Below are positions 12,601 through 22,580 of a stretch of 64,000 bases of DNA, piece after piece. The notes beneath the pieces were generated by a model, which saw only the letters and a list, made by a program, of their open reading frames with translations, was not told where the DNA came from and ran no database searches. Source of the DNA: Sesamum alatum. Its lineage: Eukaryota; Streptophyta; Magnoliopsida; Lamiales; Pedaliaceae. Both the position numbers and the translations under genes were made by a program. Positions within the stretch are counted from its first letter, which is position 1. Each line of letters starts with the position of its first letter. The stretch spans positions 34,556,466 through 34,620,465 of the forward strand of contig JACGWO010000003.1 of NCBI GenBank assembly GCA_034509735.1, in the 5' to 3' direction.

Positions 12601-13154
12601 AAACACGGCTTGGTGTTCATTCAGGATGAGCATTCAAAAATTTATGAACTATTTTGATAAATGTAGTATTTTGTTAGATGCTTAGTAGATTTTTTACTTT
12701 ATGATATAGCAAATGAATCTTAAGGTACATGGTCATTAATCAGAAATGATATGTGATACAGGTTTTGTCGTATTATATTACAAGTTAGAGCTACCTTTTT
12801 TTATTGTTAAGATATTGTCATTTTCTCTTTTCATTGTGTGAGAATTTTTAATTTTTTTTTAGAATTTAAATTAATAAATGATTTATACTAACCCAACCCA
12901 TTTTAGACTCGTTCACCTGAACCCATATTAGACCCAACCCATATGGATCCAACCCAACTCACCCATTTGCCACCCATAATAGTTATATAATCTGGTGGAG
13001 TTTTTTGTGAATGTTATAGGAGTATGGTTCATGCATTGTCACTTGGAAGTACACACAAGCTGCGGGGCTCAAGATGGGTTGGATTGTGATGGAACGGGAA
13101 GCGCCGCAAGCCAGAAGCTGCCGCCTCCGCCTTCGGAATCTCCCTAAATGTTAA
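9699..13154 (+). CDS. LAC17: Laccase, LAC17-like (copy 2), frame-shifted last exon
   Basis: Exons 9699-9806, 9891-10042, 10131-10375, 10504-10632 and 10754-11719 match copy 1, with exons 2-5 of exactly the same lengths (152, 245, 129, 966). They carry HWH, HAH and HPLHLHG copper motifs. The last exon starts at 13020 after a 1.3-kb intron (101 bases in copy 1) that holds two transposon insertions. It begins [13 protein letters not shown] like its sister, but then reads out of the family frame. As written, the frame gives CGAQDG instead of WGLKMG, drifts back to QKLPPPPS and stops at 13145-13147; the family stop would be at 13152-13154. The most economical reading by eye is four extra bases (13063, about 13094, about 13110, about 13138); removing four makes the total divisible by three (576 residues). 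The residue after HTSxG that normally contacts the type-1 copper would be altered. This is either a recent pseudogene or a sequence-error cluster. AATAAA is near 13300. Confidence 0.85.
11812..12018 (-). repeat. MITE fragment, family A, in laccase intron 5
   Basis: The sequence from TTTAGTACATCAAAAG to GTAGATGTAATTTACC matches one half of the family A elements (for example 23730-24157): TCAGTTCACCCATAAA, GTTAGATGGTTACAAACCTTAAG, GGGTATTTATAATTTTTCAAA. The other half is missing, so it is a fragment. Confidence 0.6.
12252..12978. mobile_element. Non-autonomous hAT-type element in laccase intron 5
   Basis: The 727-base element has short terminal inverted repeats: TAGGGGTGGCAAA at the left and TTTGCCACCCATA at the right, one mismatch. 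It is flanked by a perfect 8-base target-site duplication, ATAGTTAT (12244-12251 and 12979-12986). TIR sequence and 8-base duplication are the hallmarks of hAT transposons. The interior shows degenerate GGGTT/AACCC inverted repeats near both ends and a CA-repeat at about 12583-12600, but no transposase. It ends 41 bases before the acceptor of the final exon; laccase copy 1 lacks it. Confidence 0.85.
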
Positions 13155-14239
13155 AAAATTGGGAGTGAAAGCCCATTTCTTGATAAACGAATTGAATTTT
13201 CTATTGCATTTTCTATTATATTTCACATGTAAACACATGTGTGTAAAGTTGCAACATAAATTGCAAAAGAAAATCCAATTCAGTAATGTGGAATGAGTTT
13301 TAATAAAGTTAATGACTTTAACTTGATATCGTGCAATCTCACGTATATTGTCTCGTGTGGCGTTTGTAAGAACTTAAATTAAATATTTTTCAGATTATAA
13401 CTTAATTCAATTATAGCTTAAATTAAGTTAAAATGAACGTGGTTGGAAATACAACTTCTGCTTGTGTTTCTCTTAAGTTAAATTAAAATAAACTAAAAGT
13501 TATAAGTTAGTAGAATGTGTATAGCTTAAGATATTTTTGGAAATAAGTTGAACTTTTTTAGATTTTTTTGTCTTGGTTATTTTTTTGTATATTTCGAAAA
13601 TGTCACTCCTCATAATTGTTAAATAATCTACTCACCTACTAAGATAATTAGGTAATTTCACAAATAAGGTGGTAATATACCCAATTTTTACTAATTTTTT
13701 TTTTACATCAATTTTTTTCTACTTATGATTATTGCTTCCAAATACCCCCAACTTTTATATTTTAACCACTTATTCAATTTTTCTAAAATTAAGCACTTTT
13801 AAAAAAGCATAAACTTTTCCCTTAATAAATTCAAATTCATCAGTTCATTGTACGTTGAATACACTTTTGGTACCTCCGTCATTAATTTGGGCTTATCTAG
13901 CCAAAGCATCGGGCGTTAAAGCCTGAACAAAGATTAAGGGGGTGTTTGAAAACGCTAATATTAAGCGCTTATCAACTTATTGCTGAAAATAAATTAAAAA
14001 GATGAGTATTTTTGTTTTATAATTAAATTAAATTGATTTAAGACGAAAGTTATAACTAGGTCCTTACGAATTCCTGCAACTTATTAGAAAAATTATAAGT
14101 ATTAAACTATTTTTTCAAACACTTCAACTTTAACTTTTTTTCATTTTTATCTTTTATTTTTAAATACTTCAAACTTTTACTACTGAAAGTACAACTTATC
14201 TACTATTACTACAACAAAAAATTAAATTTCATTACAAAC
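13155..14239. other. 3' flank of laccase copy 2, AT-rich repeats
   Basis: A 3' UTR with GAGTTTTAATAAAGTTAATG (about 13294) is nearly identical to the copy 1 signal. It is followed by AT-rich sequence with the look of decayed hAT-like MITEs (GGGTGTTTGAAAACGC near 13942 and TTTCAAACACTTCAAC near 14114 in inverted orientation). There is no gene. Confidence 0.45.
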
Positions 14240-14244
14240 ACCTC

Positions 14245-14610
14245 TGATGTGGAGAAAAAATCCACTTTGCAAGAAGACCCTCCAACTTATGAATAATAGC
14301 CCAAAGACCCCCAAATGGAAGTTAAAAGGAGTTGAGGGAAGTTGAGGAGGAGGAAGTTGAAAAGAGAGTGGGCTAGCAAAATGATGAAAATGCCCTCCGC
14401 AGATCAATTTTAAGCCGTAGGATCAAATGACAACATTGTAATTTCACCCTCTAAAATTTACTATAAATAGGGGGTGAATTCATTGTAAACTTATCTTTTT
14501 TCATGAATAAGAAGAACTACATCTACATTTTTCATTACATTCCTTTAGCTTCTCGAATTGTTTTGGTGCGTACGTGCTTAGGCTACACTTTCCCGAATTT
14601 TACACCATCA
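14245..14610 (+). mobile_element. Solo LTR (366 bp) with 5-base duplication
   Basis: It starts TGATG and ends CATCA (TG..CA with a 5-base inverted terminus) and is flanked by the perfect duplication ACCTC (14240-14244 and 14611-14615). A TATA box (CTATAAATAG, about 14461) followed by a polyadenylation-like region (ATGAATAAGAAGAAC) places U3, R and U5 on the plus strand. No internal retrotransposon sequence is attached, so it looks like the product of LTR-LTR recombination. Confidence 0.8.
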
Positions 14611-14784
14611 ACCTCTTAACCCTTTCATTTTTGGGTACAAAGGAAAGCTCAACATTATGACCTAACTTTGGGATAGGTTATGGTGGTTGGTAAATTAACT
14701 AAAGTAACACCATGATTAACCAGAACAAAAATATTCAGTAAACAATGTTTCTAAGGGTGCATTTGAATTGACAAATTTAGATTT

Positions 14785-15047
14785 ATTTTTTTTGAATTGA
14801 AAGTAATGAACTTTATTAATTAAAGTAAAGTAATTACAATCATTCTTGTCGGCTATCTATCGAACAGAGACAAATACAACAATCATATCAACAATATCAC
14901 ATAAACTAACACCTAGCTATTATAACAGTAAATAATACCTACTATACAATAGCAACAACATAATCCCACACAGGGGATTCGGTCCCATGACTTATACGAT
15001 TAAGGGGCCTCAATTTCGCCAACTGAGCTAGGCTTCATCGTCGATGG
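14785..15047 (-). mobile_element. tRNA-derived SINE, copy 1
   Basis: Read on the minus strand from 15047, the head has a box A-like TAGCTCAGTTGG and a box B-like GGACCGAATCCC about 35 bases further, as in a tRNA-derived RNA polymerase III promoter. The body ends at the left in an A-rich tail (CAATTCAAAAAAAATA). A perfect 10-base target-site duplication, ATTTAGATTT, flanks it (14775-14784 and 15048-15057). Confidence 0.85.
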
Positions 15048-15326
15048 ATTTAGATTTGAGGGAAGAATTTTGATAAATGATTTCAAATGACTCAATTTGA
15101 AATTCCGAAATATTCAACAAAACATAGTTTAAAATTAGAATTGGAAGAATTTGAAATTCTTTAAACTTATAATTATTCAAACAAATTCAAAGTATTTGTT
15201 CCAAATGCAACCTAAGTGAAATTCAAATAACGTATTGAATTTTCTATTGTAAATTATATATATAGGTCATGTATATAAGATTTGTATTTAAGTATATATC
15301 ATTTCGTACAGACGTGCCGTGTATTT

Positions 15327-15570
15327 TTTTGAAGTGAAAGTGATGATTATTATTTTTTGAAATAAATCGAATATGATTATTCTTGTTAAATGTCAATCTA
15401 ACAAAGACGACTACAACCATCATATACTGATCAATAATATCAGATAAATTACATCTAAATAATACCTACTCTTACAATAGAAATACATCATCTATTGTAC
15501 AGTAAACAATATTCTACACATTAGTAGAGTTCGAAAACCACAACCTCTAAACACATTGGAGCTCAACGAT
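15327..15570 (-). mobile_element. tRNA-derived SINE, copy 2 (older)
   Basis: It has the same orientation and body as the SINE at 14785 (shared CAACAATCATAT-like, AATAATACCTACT and ATATCA motifs). The tRNA-like head is at the right end, with a box B-like GGTTTTCGAACTC on the minus strand. Flanking 13-base duplications (GTGCCGTGTATTT at 15314-15326, GTGCCGCATATTT at 15571-15583) differ at two places, so it is older than copy 1. Confidence 0.75.
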
Positions 15571-15583
15571 GTGCCGCATATTT

Positions 15584-15812
15584 AAAGTGTTGATACAGTA
15601 GAAGATTCGAGTTGTAATATTAACGATAATATATTGATCTCTTTCTTGTTTACTTTTTGAATTAAAGTCTCATCTTTCAGTCCAAACTTCAACGTTGATT
15701 ATGCAATCTTACTGTTGAGAATAAGTTTTTAAAATTTTCCAATTTTCTTCATTCCTTATTTTATCAGTATGGCAACCCTCCTTCATACCCAATGCCTCAT
15801 GCAGTTACAATA
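15584..15812 (+). repeat. Duplicated laccase 3' flank, left of CACTA element
   Basis: The sequence from CTCTTTCTTGTTTACTTTTTG to ATGCCTCATGCAGTTACAATA matches 8440-8625 downstream of laccase copy 1. The match resumes directly after the CACTA-type element at 16233. Confidence 0.8.
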
Positions 15813-16232
15813 CACTGGAAAAAAAGAAAAAAAAGAAAGAGCATAATAGCGATAAGAAAATAAGTGACGACACTAAATTTACTATCAGTTATATATATTA
15901 AGTGACAATTATTTTATTTTATCATTACAATAATTTTCATAATTTAATAACGAAAATATTTAAGTAAAATTTTTGTCACTAGGAATAATTAGTGACAAAA
16001 AAAATTATGTATAAAATTGTCACATAAATAATTAAAAATATATATATATAAAGAGACAAACAATAAATTATCACTATAAATTAATGAATAATTGTCATTA
16101 ATAATTATATTGTGATAAGATTAAATAATTGTTATTTAAGATATCTTTTGAGTGACAATTTTAAAATTAATTATCACTTACTATTTTATCACTGATATTA
16201 TTTTTCATCAGAATATTGTTTTTGTTGTAGTG
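15813..16232. mobile_element. CACTA-type MITE (420 bp)
   Basis: The right end, TTTTTGTTGTAGTG, is the reverse complement of the usual plant CACTACAACAAAAA terminus; the left end is CACTGGAAAAAAAG. A 3-base duplication, ATA, flanks it (15810-15812 and 16233-16235). The interior has repeated AGTGACAATT motifs in both orientations and no coding capacity. The paralogous empty site after laccase copy 1 (about 8620-8640) confirms the insertion point. Confidence 0.85.
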
Positions 16233-16320
16233 ATATGAATGCATCCGTTATTTTGTGTCATTCTCTTAAGTTGGAGGCTTTGGTTCATAAGGTTGGTTAA
16301 CAACTTCAAGTGCAAATCAC
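16233..16320 (+). repeat. Duplicated laccase 3' flank, right of CACTA element
   Basis: ATATGAATGCATCCGTTA, then CATAAGGTTGGTTAACAACTT and AGTGCAAATC, parallel 8630-8710 after laccase copy 1. The similarity fades at about 16320, which is close to the right border of the duplicated segment. Confidence 0.75.
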
Positions 16321-16576
16321 AAGTCAGGATAAAGAAAGTTTGACATAACTTAGCATAAAATGCTAATATATGATGTATTTATTGTGTGAAAGAATAAAGA
16401 ATTAATGCCACAGAATAGATTAGAACTGGGGATGGTGTTGATGCACCCATCTTTCAATTCATTATTCTATCACCCTCACTCTGCTGAATTCACCACCCTT
16501 TTCTTTGACAACTCTTCTCCCTCACTCTTCCCTCTTGACCCCCCTTCCACTAGTTCCCACCACATCCCCAAATCTC

Positions 16577-17320
16577 TGTAATGAATGAATGAGTTAGATA
16601 GTGCGGAAAATTGTGTATTACAAAGTCGAGGCAAGAGTTAGACTCTTTATCTTTAAGACAATTATTGCCCCGCTCTGGTGCTCACGGAATTGGCAATTTG
16701 TCTCCCAAGATACAACGACTTTATATCTCAAAGTAGCAGCACTGCAAACTTTGAGAAACGGCGAACCAAATGATATCTTGAAAACTCTCTTGCTAAACTC
16801 TAAAATGCTTTGTATGCTTAAGAATGCTATGAATAGTTGAATGCTTGAATAATGCCATGAAATGAAAATGGGAGATCTATTTATAGGAGTTGGAAAAGTG
16901 TTTCGTATGGATATGTCCAATCAGAAAAGATGCCTTTGAAAAGTTATGACCTTTCAACCGAATGGATGCATCATTTCACCCAAAGGACATATCATTTAAC
17001 TCAAATGGATGCATCCTTTAATCCAAAGGACATACCATTTAACTCAAATGGATGCATCCTTTTATCCAAAGGACATACCATTCACACAAATGGACACGTC
17101 ATTTCATCCAAAGGGTTTCACCCAATGGACATATCATTTCAACCAAAGGATACACCCATTAGGTTGATCAGACACGACCGGATGATGATTGGGGCCCATC
17201 AACCATCATCTACGTGTCACGAGCTGTCACAAGCTATCACGAGTCCGTTATGTGTCACACATCGTAACCAATCACTTGTCACGATTTATCCTTTAATTTA
17301 TCATTCACCATTTTCCAACA
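16577..17320 (-). repeat. 3' LTR of the copia element
   Basis: 744 bases, TGTAATGAATG.. to ..TTTTCCAACA on the plus strand. It is near-identical to 21838-22580. It contains the repeat array described at 16961-17160. Confidence 0.95.
16961..17160. repeat. Degenerate tandem repeat inside the LTR
   Basis: Five units start with AATGGA at 16961, 17004, 17047, 17089 and 17124 (spacing 43, 43, 42, 35). Each has the plan AATGGATGCATC..ATCCAAAGGACATA.CATT. The same array is in the other LTR at about 22217-22420. On the minus strand it lies in the U3 part, where plant copia promoters often carry repeated enhancer boxes. Confidence 0.8.
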
Positions 17321-17845
17321 ATCCCCCACATGAATGAAAATTAATGCATATGAGCATGCAGACACTCAAGAGAGTTTCAACCGAGAAGTCATTGCATCAG
17401 GATAGGTAGTTGGTGGCTTTGAACCTTCCTTAGGAGAATACCATCGGATTTACTTGGCTAATCAGTGAACATGATGTCTTGAACTGTTCAGCCGTTGGTG
17501 TAAACCAAGACAATGGTACCCCCACAATGCCTTCTCTAATATCTTTGGTTCTCACGGTTGAGTCCGTTTTGGCCCTGGACTCCATCTTGGATTCATAAGT
17601 GTTTTACATTTGAAGCGGCCCGTCTTCACACTTATATAGTGATCTCCTATAATGTTCTTGACTTAGAATAGGAATCATTAAAAGCTTATAGCTTAACCTC
17701 TACCCTTTACTGACAGCACTTTTGTCATAGGAATGGGAAGGAGTAAAACTCCAAGTGCTTTCCACAATCTTTATAACTTAGTTGTCCCATTGAACCAAGA
17801 TCTTGGGATCTCCAGTCAACAAGGTTGGGTTACCGCTATAAAGAT
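17321..17845 (-). other. Copia 3' untranslated region and polypurine tract
   Basis: 525 bases between the pol stop and the 3' LTR. The minus strand ends in GTGGGGGAT next to the LTR, a polypurine-tract-like primer. I see no coding sequence in the rest. Confidence 0.6.
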
Positions 17846-20800
17846 TTAATTGGCGGGTTTTAATCCCATTCCCCTCGACGAACAGTATACTTGATCTCGA
17901 GAAAGGCCTTTCGTTAATGGATCCGCTAAATTATCCTTTGACTTTATATAGTCAATAGATATGATTCCATTAGAGATCAACTGTCTTATGGTATTATGTC
18001 TTCGACGTATATGTCTAGACTTACCATTATACATACTGCTTTGTGCCCTTCCAATAGCCGACTGACTATCACAATGTATCACAATTGCAGTCACTGGTTT
18101 AGTCCAACAAGGAATGTCCTCCAAGAAATTACGAAGCCATTCCGCTTCTTCTCCAGCTTTATCTAAAGCGATAAACTCAGATTCCATTGTGGAACGAGCT
18201 ATACACGTTTGTTTTGAGGACTTCCAAGACACTGCACCACCTCCAATGGTGAATACATAGCCACTTGTGGACTTAGTATCTTTAGTATCGGAATATCCAA
18301 TTGGCATCACTATATCCTTCCAACACCGCTGGATATCTCGTATAATGTAGCCCATAGTTGGAAGTGTATTTTAGGTATCGAAGGACCCTAATTAACCCCT
18401 TCCAATGACCTTTGTTAGGGTTACTCGTAAATCTACTCAGTTTGTTTACTGAGTGCGCAATATCAGGACGAGTGCAATTCATGATATATATCAAACTACC
18501 AATTATTCTTGAGTATTCAACTTGACATTCGGGTTCACCTTTGTTCTTGGCTAAGTGTAGACTTAGATCTACAGGAGTCTTAGCAGGTGGACCGTCGTAA
18601 GCCTTGAACTTTCTAAGCACAGTCTCTATATAATGAGACTGTGATAAGACCAGTCCGTCAGACGTTTTAGAGATCTTAATCCCTAGTATCACGTCTGCTA
18701 AACCCATGTCTTTCATATCAAAATATTTTGTTAACATTCCTTTGGTAGTCAAAATGACGTCACGACTACTTCCCATTATCAACATGTCATCTACATATAG
18801 ACATACTATGATAAAGGAGTTGTGAGTGCTTTTCACATATACACATTTATCACACTCGTTGATTTTGAAACCATTTGACAACATCGTTTGGTCAAATTTT
18901 TCATGCCATTGCTTAGGAGCTTGTTTAAGCCCATACAATGATTTGACGAGTCTACAGACCTTCTTCTCTTGGCCAGGAACGACAAACCCTTCAGGTTGTT
19001 CCATGTAGATCTCTTCATCTAATTCGCCATTCAAGAATGCCGTTTTAACATCCATTTGATGTATTTCCAAATCATACAGTGCAGCAATAGCTATAAGCAC
19101 TCGAATTGACGTCATTCTAGTAACTGGTGAATATGTATCAAAGAAGTCAATGCCTTCTTTTTGTTTGAATCCTTTAGCTACCAACCTTGCTTTGTATTTA
19201 TCTATAGATCCATCAGCCTTGTACTTCCTTTTCAGAATCCATTTACATCCTAACGGTTTGCAACCAGGAGGGAGATCCACCAACTCCCAAGTATGGTTTT
19301 TGCATAATGGATTCAATTTCATTGTTGATAGCCTCTTTCCAGAATGGTGCTTCTGGACTTGACAATGCCTCATTGATTGTCTTTGGTTCATTTTCTAACA
19401 AATAAGTTAAAAAATCGGGACCAAATGATTTGGCTATTTTAGCCCTCTTGCTGCGTCTAGGTTCTTCATCCTTTTGAAGATCACCATTTGCATCTTCATA
19501 GGTTCTTTTCCTAGACTCTCTTCTTCTTTCCTCTCATTGCAAGGAAAGATATTTTCAAAAAACACAGCATTCCTTGATTCAATGATTGTATTTTCATGTA
19601 TATCAAGGATCGTTGACTTGTGCACTAGAAAGCGATATGCACTACTGTTATTTGCATATCCAATGAATATGCAATCAACGGTCTTTGGGCCTATTTTTAC
19701 TTGTTTAGGCTTTGGTACTTCTACCTTAGCCAAGCACCCCCACACTTTAAGATACTTGTAGGAAGGTTTATGACCTTTCCAAAGTTCATAAGGAGTTTCA
19801 TTTCTATCTCTGTGTGGTACTTTATTAAGAATGTGATTTGCTGAAAGAATCGCTTCCCCCCACAGGTTTTGGGGTAAGCCTGAACTTATCAACATAGCAT
19901 TCATCATTTCTTTGAGAGTACGATTCTTTCTTTCAGCAACGCCATTCGATTGAGGTGAATAAGGAGCAGTAGTCTGATGAATTATGCCAAATTCTGAACA
20001 AAATTCATCAAATGGAGCTCCATATTCGCCACCTCTATCACTGCGTATGGCTTTTATAGTTCTGCTAAGTTGATTTTCAACCTCATTCTTATAAAGTTTA
20101 AAGGCCTCCAACGCCTCATCTTTACTTCTCAACAAGTATACATAACAGTATCTTGTGCAATCATCAATAAAAGTAATAAAATACTTTTTCCCACCTCTAG
20201 TTTGCACAAACTTTAAATCACATATATCAGTGTGAATTAATTCTAGAGGTGATGTCTTTCTTTCGACAGATGGAAATGGCACCTTGGTCATTTTCGCTTC
20301 AACACAAATTTCACATTTGTGTTCAGTATTTATTGCAAACGAAGGCAATAAATTCAAACTTACTAATCTTCGTAGAGTGTTAAAATTAACATGTCCTAAT
20401 CTGACATGCCATAAGTCACAACACTCAATCAAGTAAGTAGAAGCCGTAATTTTATTGCTTTCAAAATTACGCATTACAGTCATTACATTCATCTTGAACA
20501 ACCCATTCTCGGCATATCCTTTTCCTATAAACTGGTCGTTCTTTGTAAGTACAAATTTGTTGGACTCAAACACTACTCTAAACCCACTCTTCACTAATAG
20601 TGATCCAGACACTAAGTTCTTTCGGATGTCTGGAACGTGCAGCACATCGATCAGAGTGAGTTCCTTTCCTGAGGTCATCTTTAGTACCACCTTGCCGAGC
20701 CCAACAATGTCGGAAGTCATTGCATTTCCCATAAACAACTTCCTCCCATTGACTGGTGTGTAAGTGGAGAACATACTCTTGTCAGAGCAAATGTGGCGGG

Positions 20801-20999
20801 TAGCGCCAGTATCAATCCACCACTCTCTCGGGTTATCTACCAAATTGGCTTCAAACACCATGGCCGAGAGGCTAAGTTCTCCCAAATCTATAGGTACAGA
20901 CTTGACCTCAGAAACATGCGCTTGATTTCTCTTAGGGAGTCGACAATCCTTAGCCATATGATTAGGTTTGCCACAGTTGTAGCAATTTCCTTTTATCAT
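17846..20999 (-). pseudogene. Copia pol: protease, integrase, reverse transcriptase, RNase H (frame-shifted)
   Basis: Read from 20999 leftward. A CxxCxxxHxxxxC zinc knuckle ([14 protein letters not shown]) and the protease motif IDTGATRH come first. Next are the integrase HHCC ([13 protein letters not shown]) and catalytic core ([30 protein letters not shown]). The segment 19434-20999 stops at AARGLK. Reverse transcriptase resumes in another frame at about 19391-18282 with [29 protein letters not shown] and YVDDM. RNase H needs a further frame change near 18295 (GYSDANW, then [16 protein letters not shown] and [17 protein letters not shown]) and ends at 17846. All catalytic motifs are visible, yet at least two frame changes interrupt the polyprotein. 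These could be decay or sequence error. Confidence 0.9.
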
Positions 21000-21806
21000 T
21001 TTTGGCCTTCCCCTTTTTTCGACTTATAATCAGCGCGCTTTCGTTTGTTGCTAGCATTTCCATTTGATTCCATCAAATTTGCCTTGGCCTCAATTGGTAG
21101 CCTTTTAGATTTGACTTCAGACAATCGATTGTCTTCTTCTATCCTCAGTCTGACAATCAAATCCTCAAGCCCCATTTCCTTCCGCTTGTGCTTCAAGTAA
21201 TTTTTGAATTCCTTCCATAGCGGAGGTAGCTTTTTCAATCATAGCAGCTACTTGGAAGGATTCACTGAGCCTCATTCCTTCCGCATGTAGATCATGCAAG
21301 ATCATTTGGAATTCTTGGACTTGGCTCATTACCGTTTTGGAATCCACCATTTTGAATTCCAAGAACTTGCCGACTATGAATTTCTTCAAGCCGGCATCCT
21401 CCGTTCGGTATTTCTTTTTCCAAGGATTCCCAAAGGGTTTTTGCAGTCTTGGCTGAGCTATACACGTTGTATAAATTATCGCTCAAGCCATTGAGGATAT
21501 AATTTCTGCATAGAAAATCCCCATGACCCCATGCATCAAAAGCAACCCTTTGTTGGGTATCATTCTCCCCCTCAGAAACAACGGGGGCTTCCTCACTTAA
21601 GAACCTTGCTAGGTTCAACGTAGTGAGATAGAACAACATCTTTTGATGCCATCTCTTAAAGTCATTACCTGAGAATTTCTCCGGTCTTTCTCCTTGGGCA
21701 GCAATCGGTTGTGGCACATGTGGTTGGACAACCATAGTAGCCGGATTAAGGCAGCAGCAAATCCAGTTGCCATAGCTGGATTGGTAGCAGCAGACTCACT
21801 CGCCAT
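20996..21806 (-). pseudogene. Copia gag (frame-shifted)
   Basis: The start is ATG at 21806 ([12 protein letters not shown]). The frame changes near 21755, near 21405 (an A-run one base short), near 21230 (an A-run one base long) and near 21015. Between the breaks it reads as copia gag: [48 protein letters not shown]. The zinc knuckle follows at the start of the pol frame. All four breaks I see are one-base changes, mainly at A or T runs. Confidence 0.85.
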
Positions 21807-21837
21807 AATACACAATGACAAATAATTGTCTTAAACT

Positions 21838-22580
21838 TGTAATGAATGAATGAGTTAGATAGTGCGGAAAATTGTGTATTACAAAGTCGAGGCAAGAGTT
21901 AGACTCTTTATCTTTAAGACAATTATTGCCCCGCTCTGGTGCTCACGGAATTGGCAATTTGTCTCCCAAGATACAACGACTTTATATCTCAAAGTAGCAG
22001 CACTGCAAACTTTGAGAAACGGCGAACCAAATGATATCTTGAAACTCTCTTGCTAAACTCTAAAATGCTTTGTATGCTTAAGAATGCTATGAATAGTTGA
22101 ATGCTTGAATAATGCCATGAAATGAAAATGGGAGATCTATTTATAGGAGTGGAAAAGTGTTTCGTATGGATATGTCCAATCAGAAAAGATGCCTTTGAAA
22201 AGTTATGACCTTTCAACCGAATGGATGCATCATTTCACCCAAAGGACATATCATTTAACTCAAATGGATGCATCCTTTAATCCAAAGGACATACCATTTA
22301 ACTCAAATGGATGCATCCTTTTATCCAAAGGACATACCATTTCACACAAATGGACACGTCATTTCATCCAAAGGGTTTCACCCAATGGACATATCATTTC
22401 AACCAAAGGATACACCCATTAGGTTGATCAGACACGACCGGATGATGATTGGGGCCCATCAACCATCATCTACGTGTCACGAGCTGTCACAAGCTATCAC
22501 GAGTCCGTTATGTGTCACACATCGTAACCAATCACTTGTCACGATTTATCCTTTAATTTATCATTCACCATTTTCCAACA
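21838..22580 (-). repeat. 5' LTR of the copia element
   Basis: 743 bases, upstream in the minus-strand sense. It ends at 22580 with CCAACA and is followed by the duplication ATCTC. It differs from 16577-17320 only by three single-base length changes. Confidence 0.95.

Larger units (their letters stand above)
16577..22580 (-). mobile_element. Ty1/copia LTR retrotransposon, nearly complete (6.0 kb)
   Basis: Two LTRs of 744 and 743 bases (16577-17320 and 21838-22580), TG..CA ends and a perfect 5-base duplication ATCTC (16572-16576 and 22581-22585) delimit the element. Coding is on the minus strand in the order gag, protease, integrase, reverse transcriptase, RNase H, which is the copia order. 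The LTRs show no substitution that I can find by eye, only three one-base length differences (near 16782/22042, 16897/22150 and 17081/22340), so the insertion is recent. A purine-rich tract (GTGGGGGAT on the minus strand) touches the 3' LTR at 17321. I did not find the usual initiator-Met-tRNA primer site after the 5' LTR. Several one-base frame breaks make the copy non-autonomous as written. Confidence 0.95.

Noticed and set aside
14960..15047. A tRNA gene on the minus strand (TAGCTCAGTTGG ... GGACCGAATCCC)
   Set aside because: Box A and box B are present, but no acceptor stem pairs, and the sequence continues into an A-tailed body flanked by direct repeats: it is a SINE head.
13155..16404. 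A third laccase copy after copy 2
   Set aside because: Only non-coding 3' flank similarity is found; no HWHG, HAH or HCH-encoding sequence is present.
16961..17160. CRISPR-like array
   Set aside because: The units are degenerate, touch each other without unique spacers, lie in an LTR and the genome is a plant.
21780..21837. A tRNA-Met primer binding site after the 5' LTR of the copia element
   Set aside because: The minus-strand bases after the LTR (AGTTTAAGACAATT) do not resemble the TGGTATCAGAGC consensus; the primer remains unknown.
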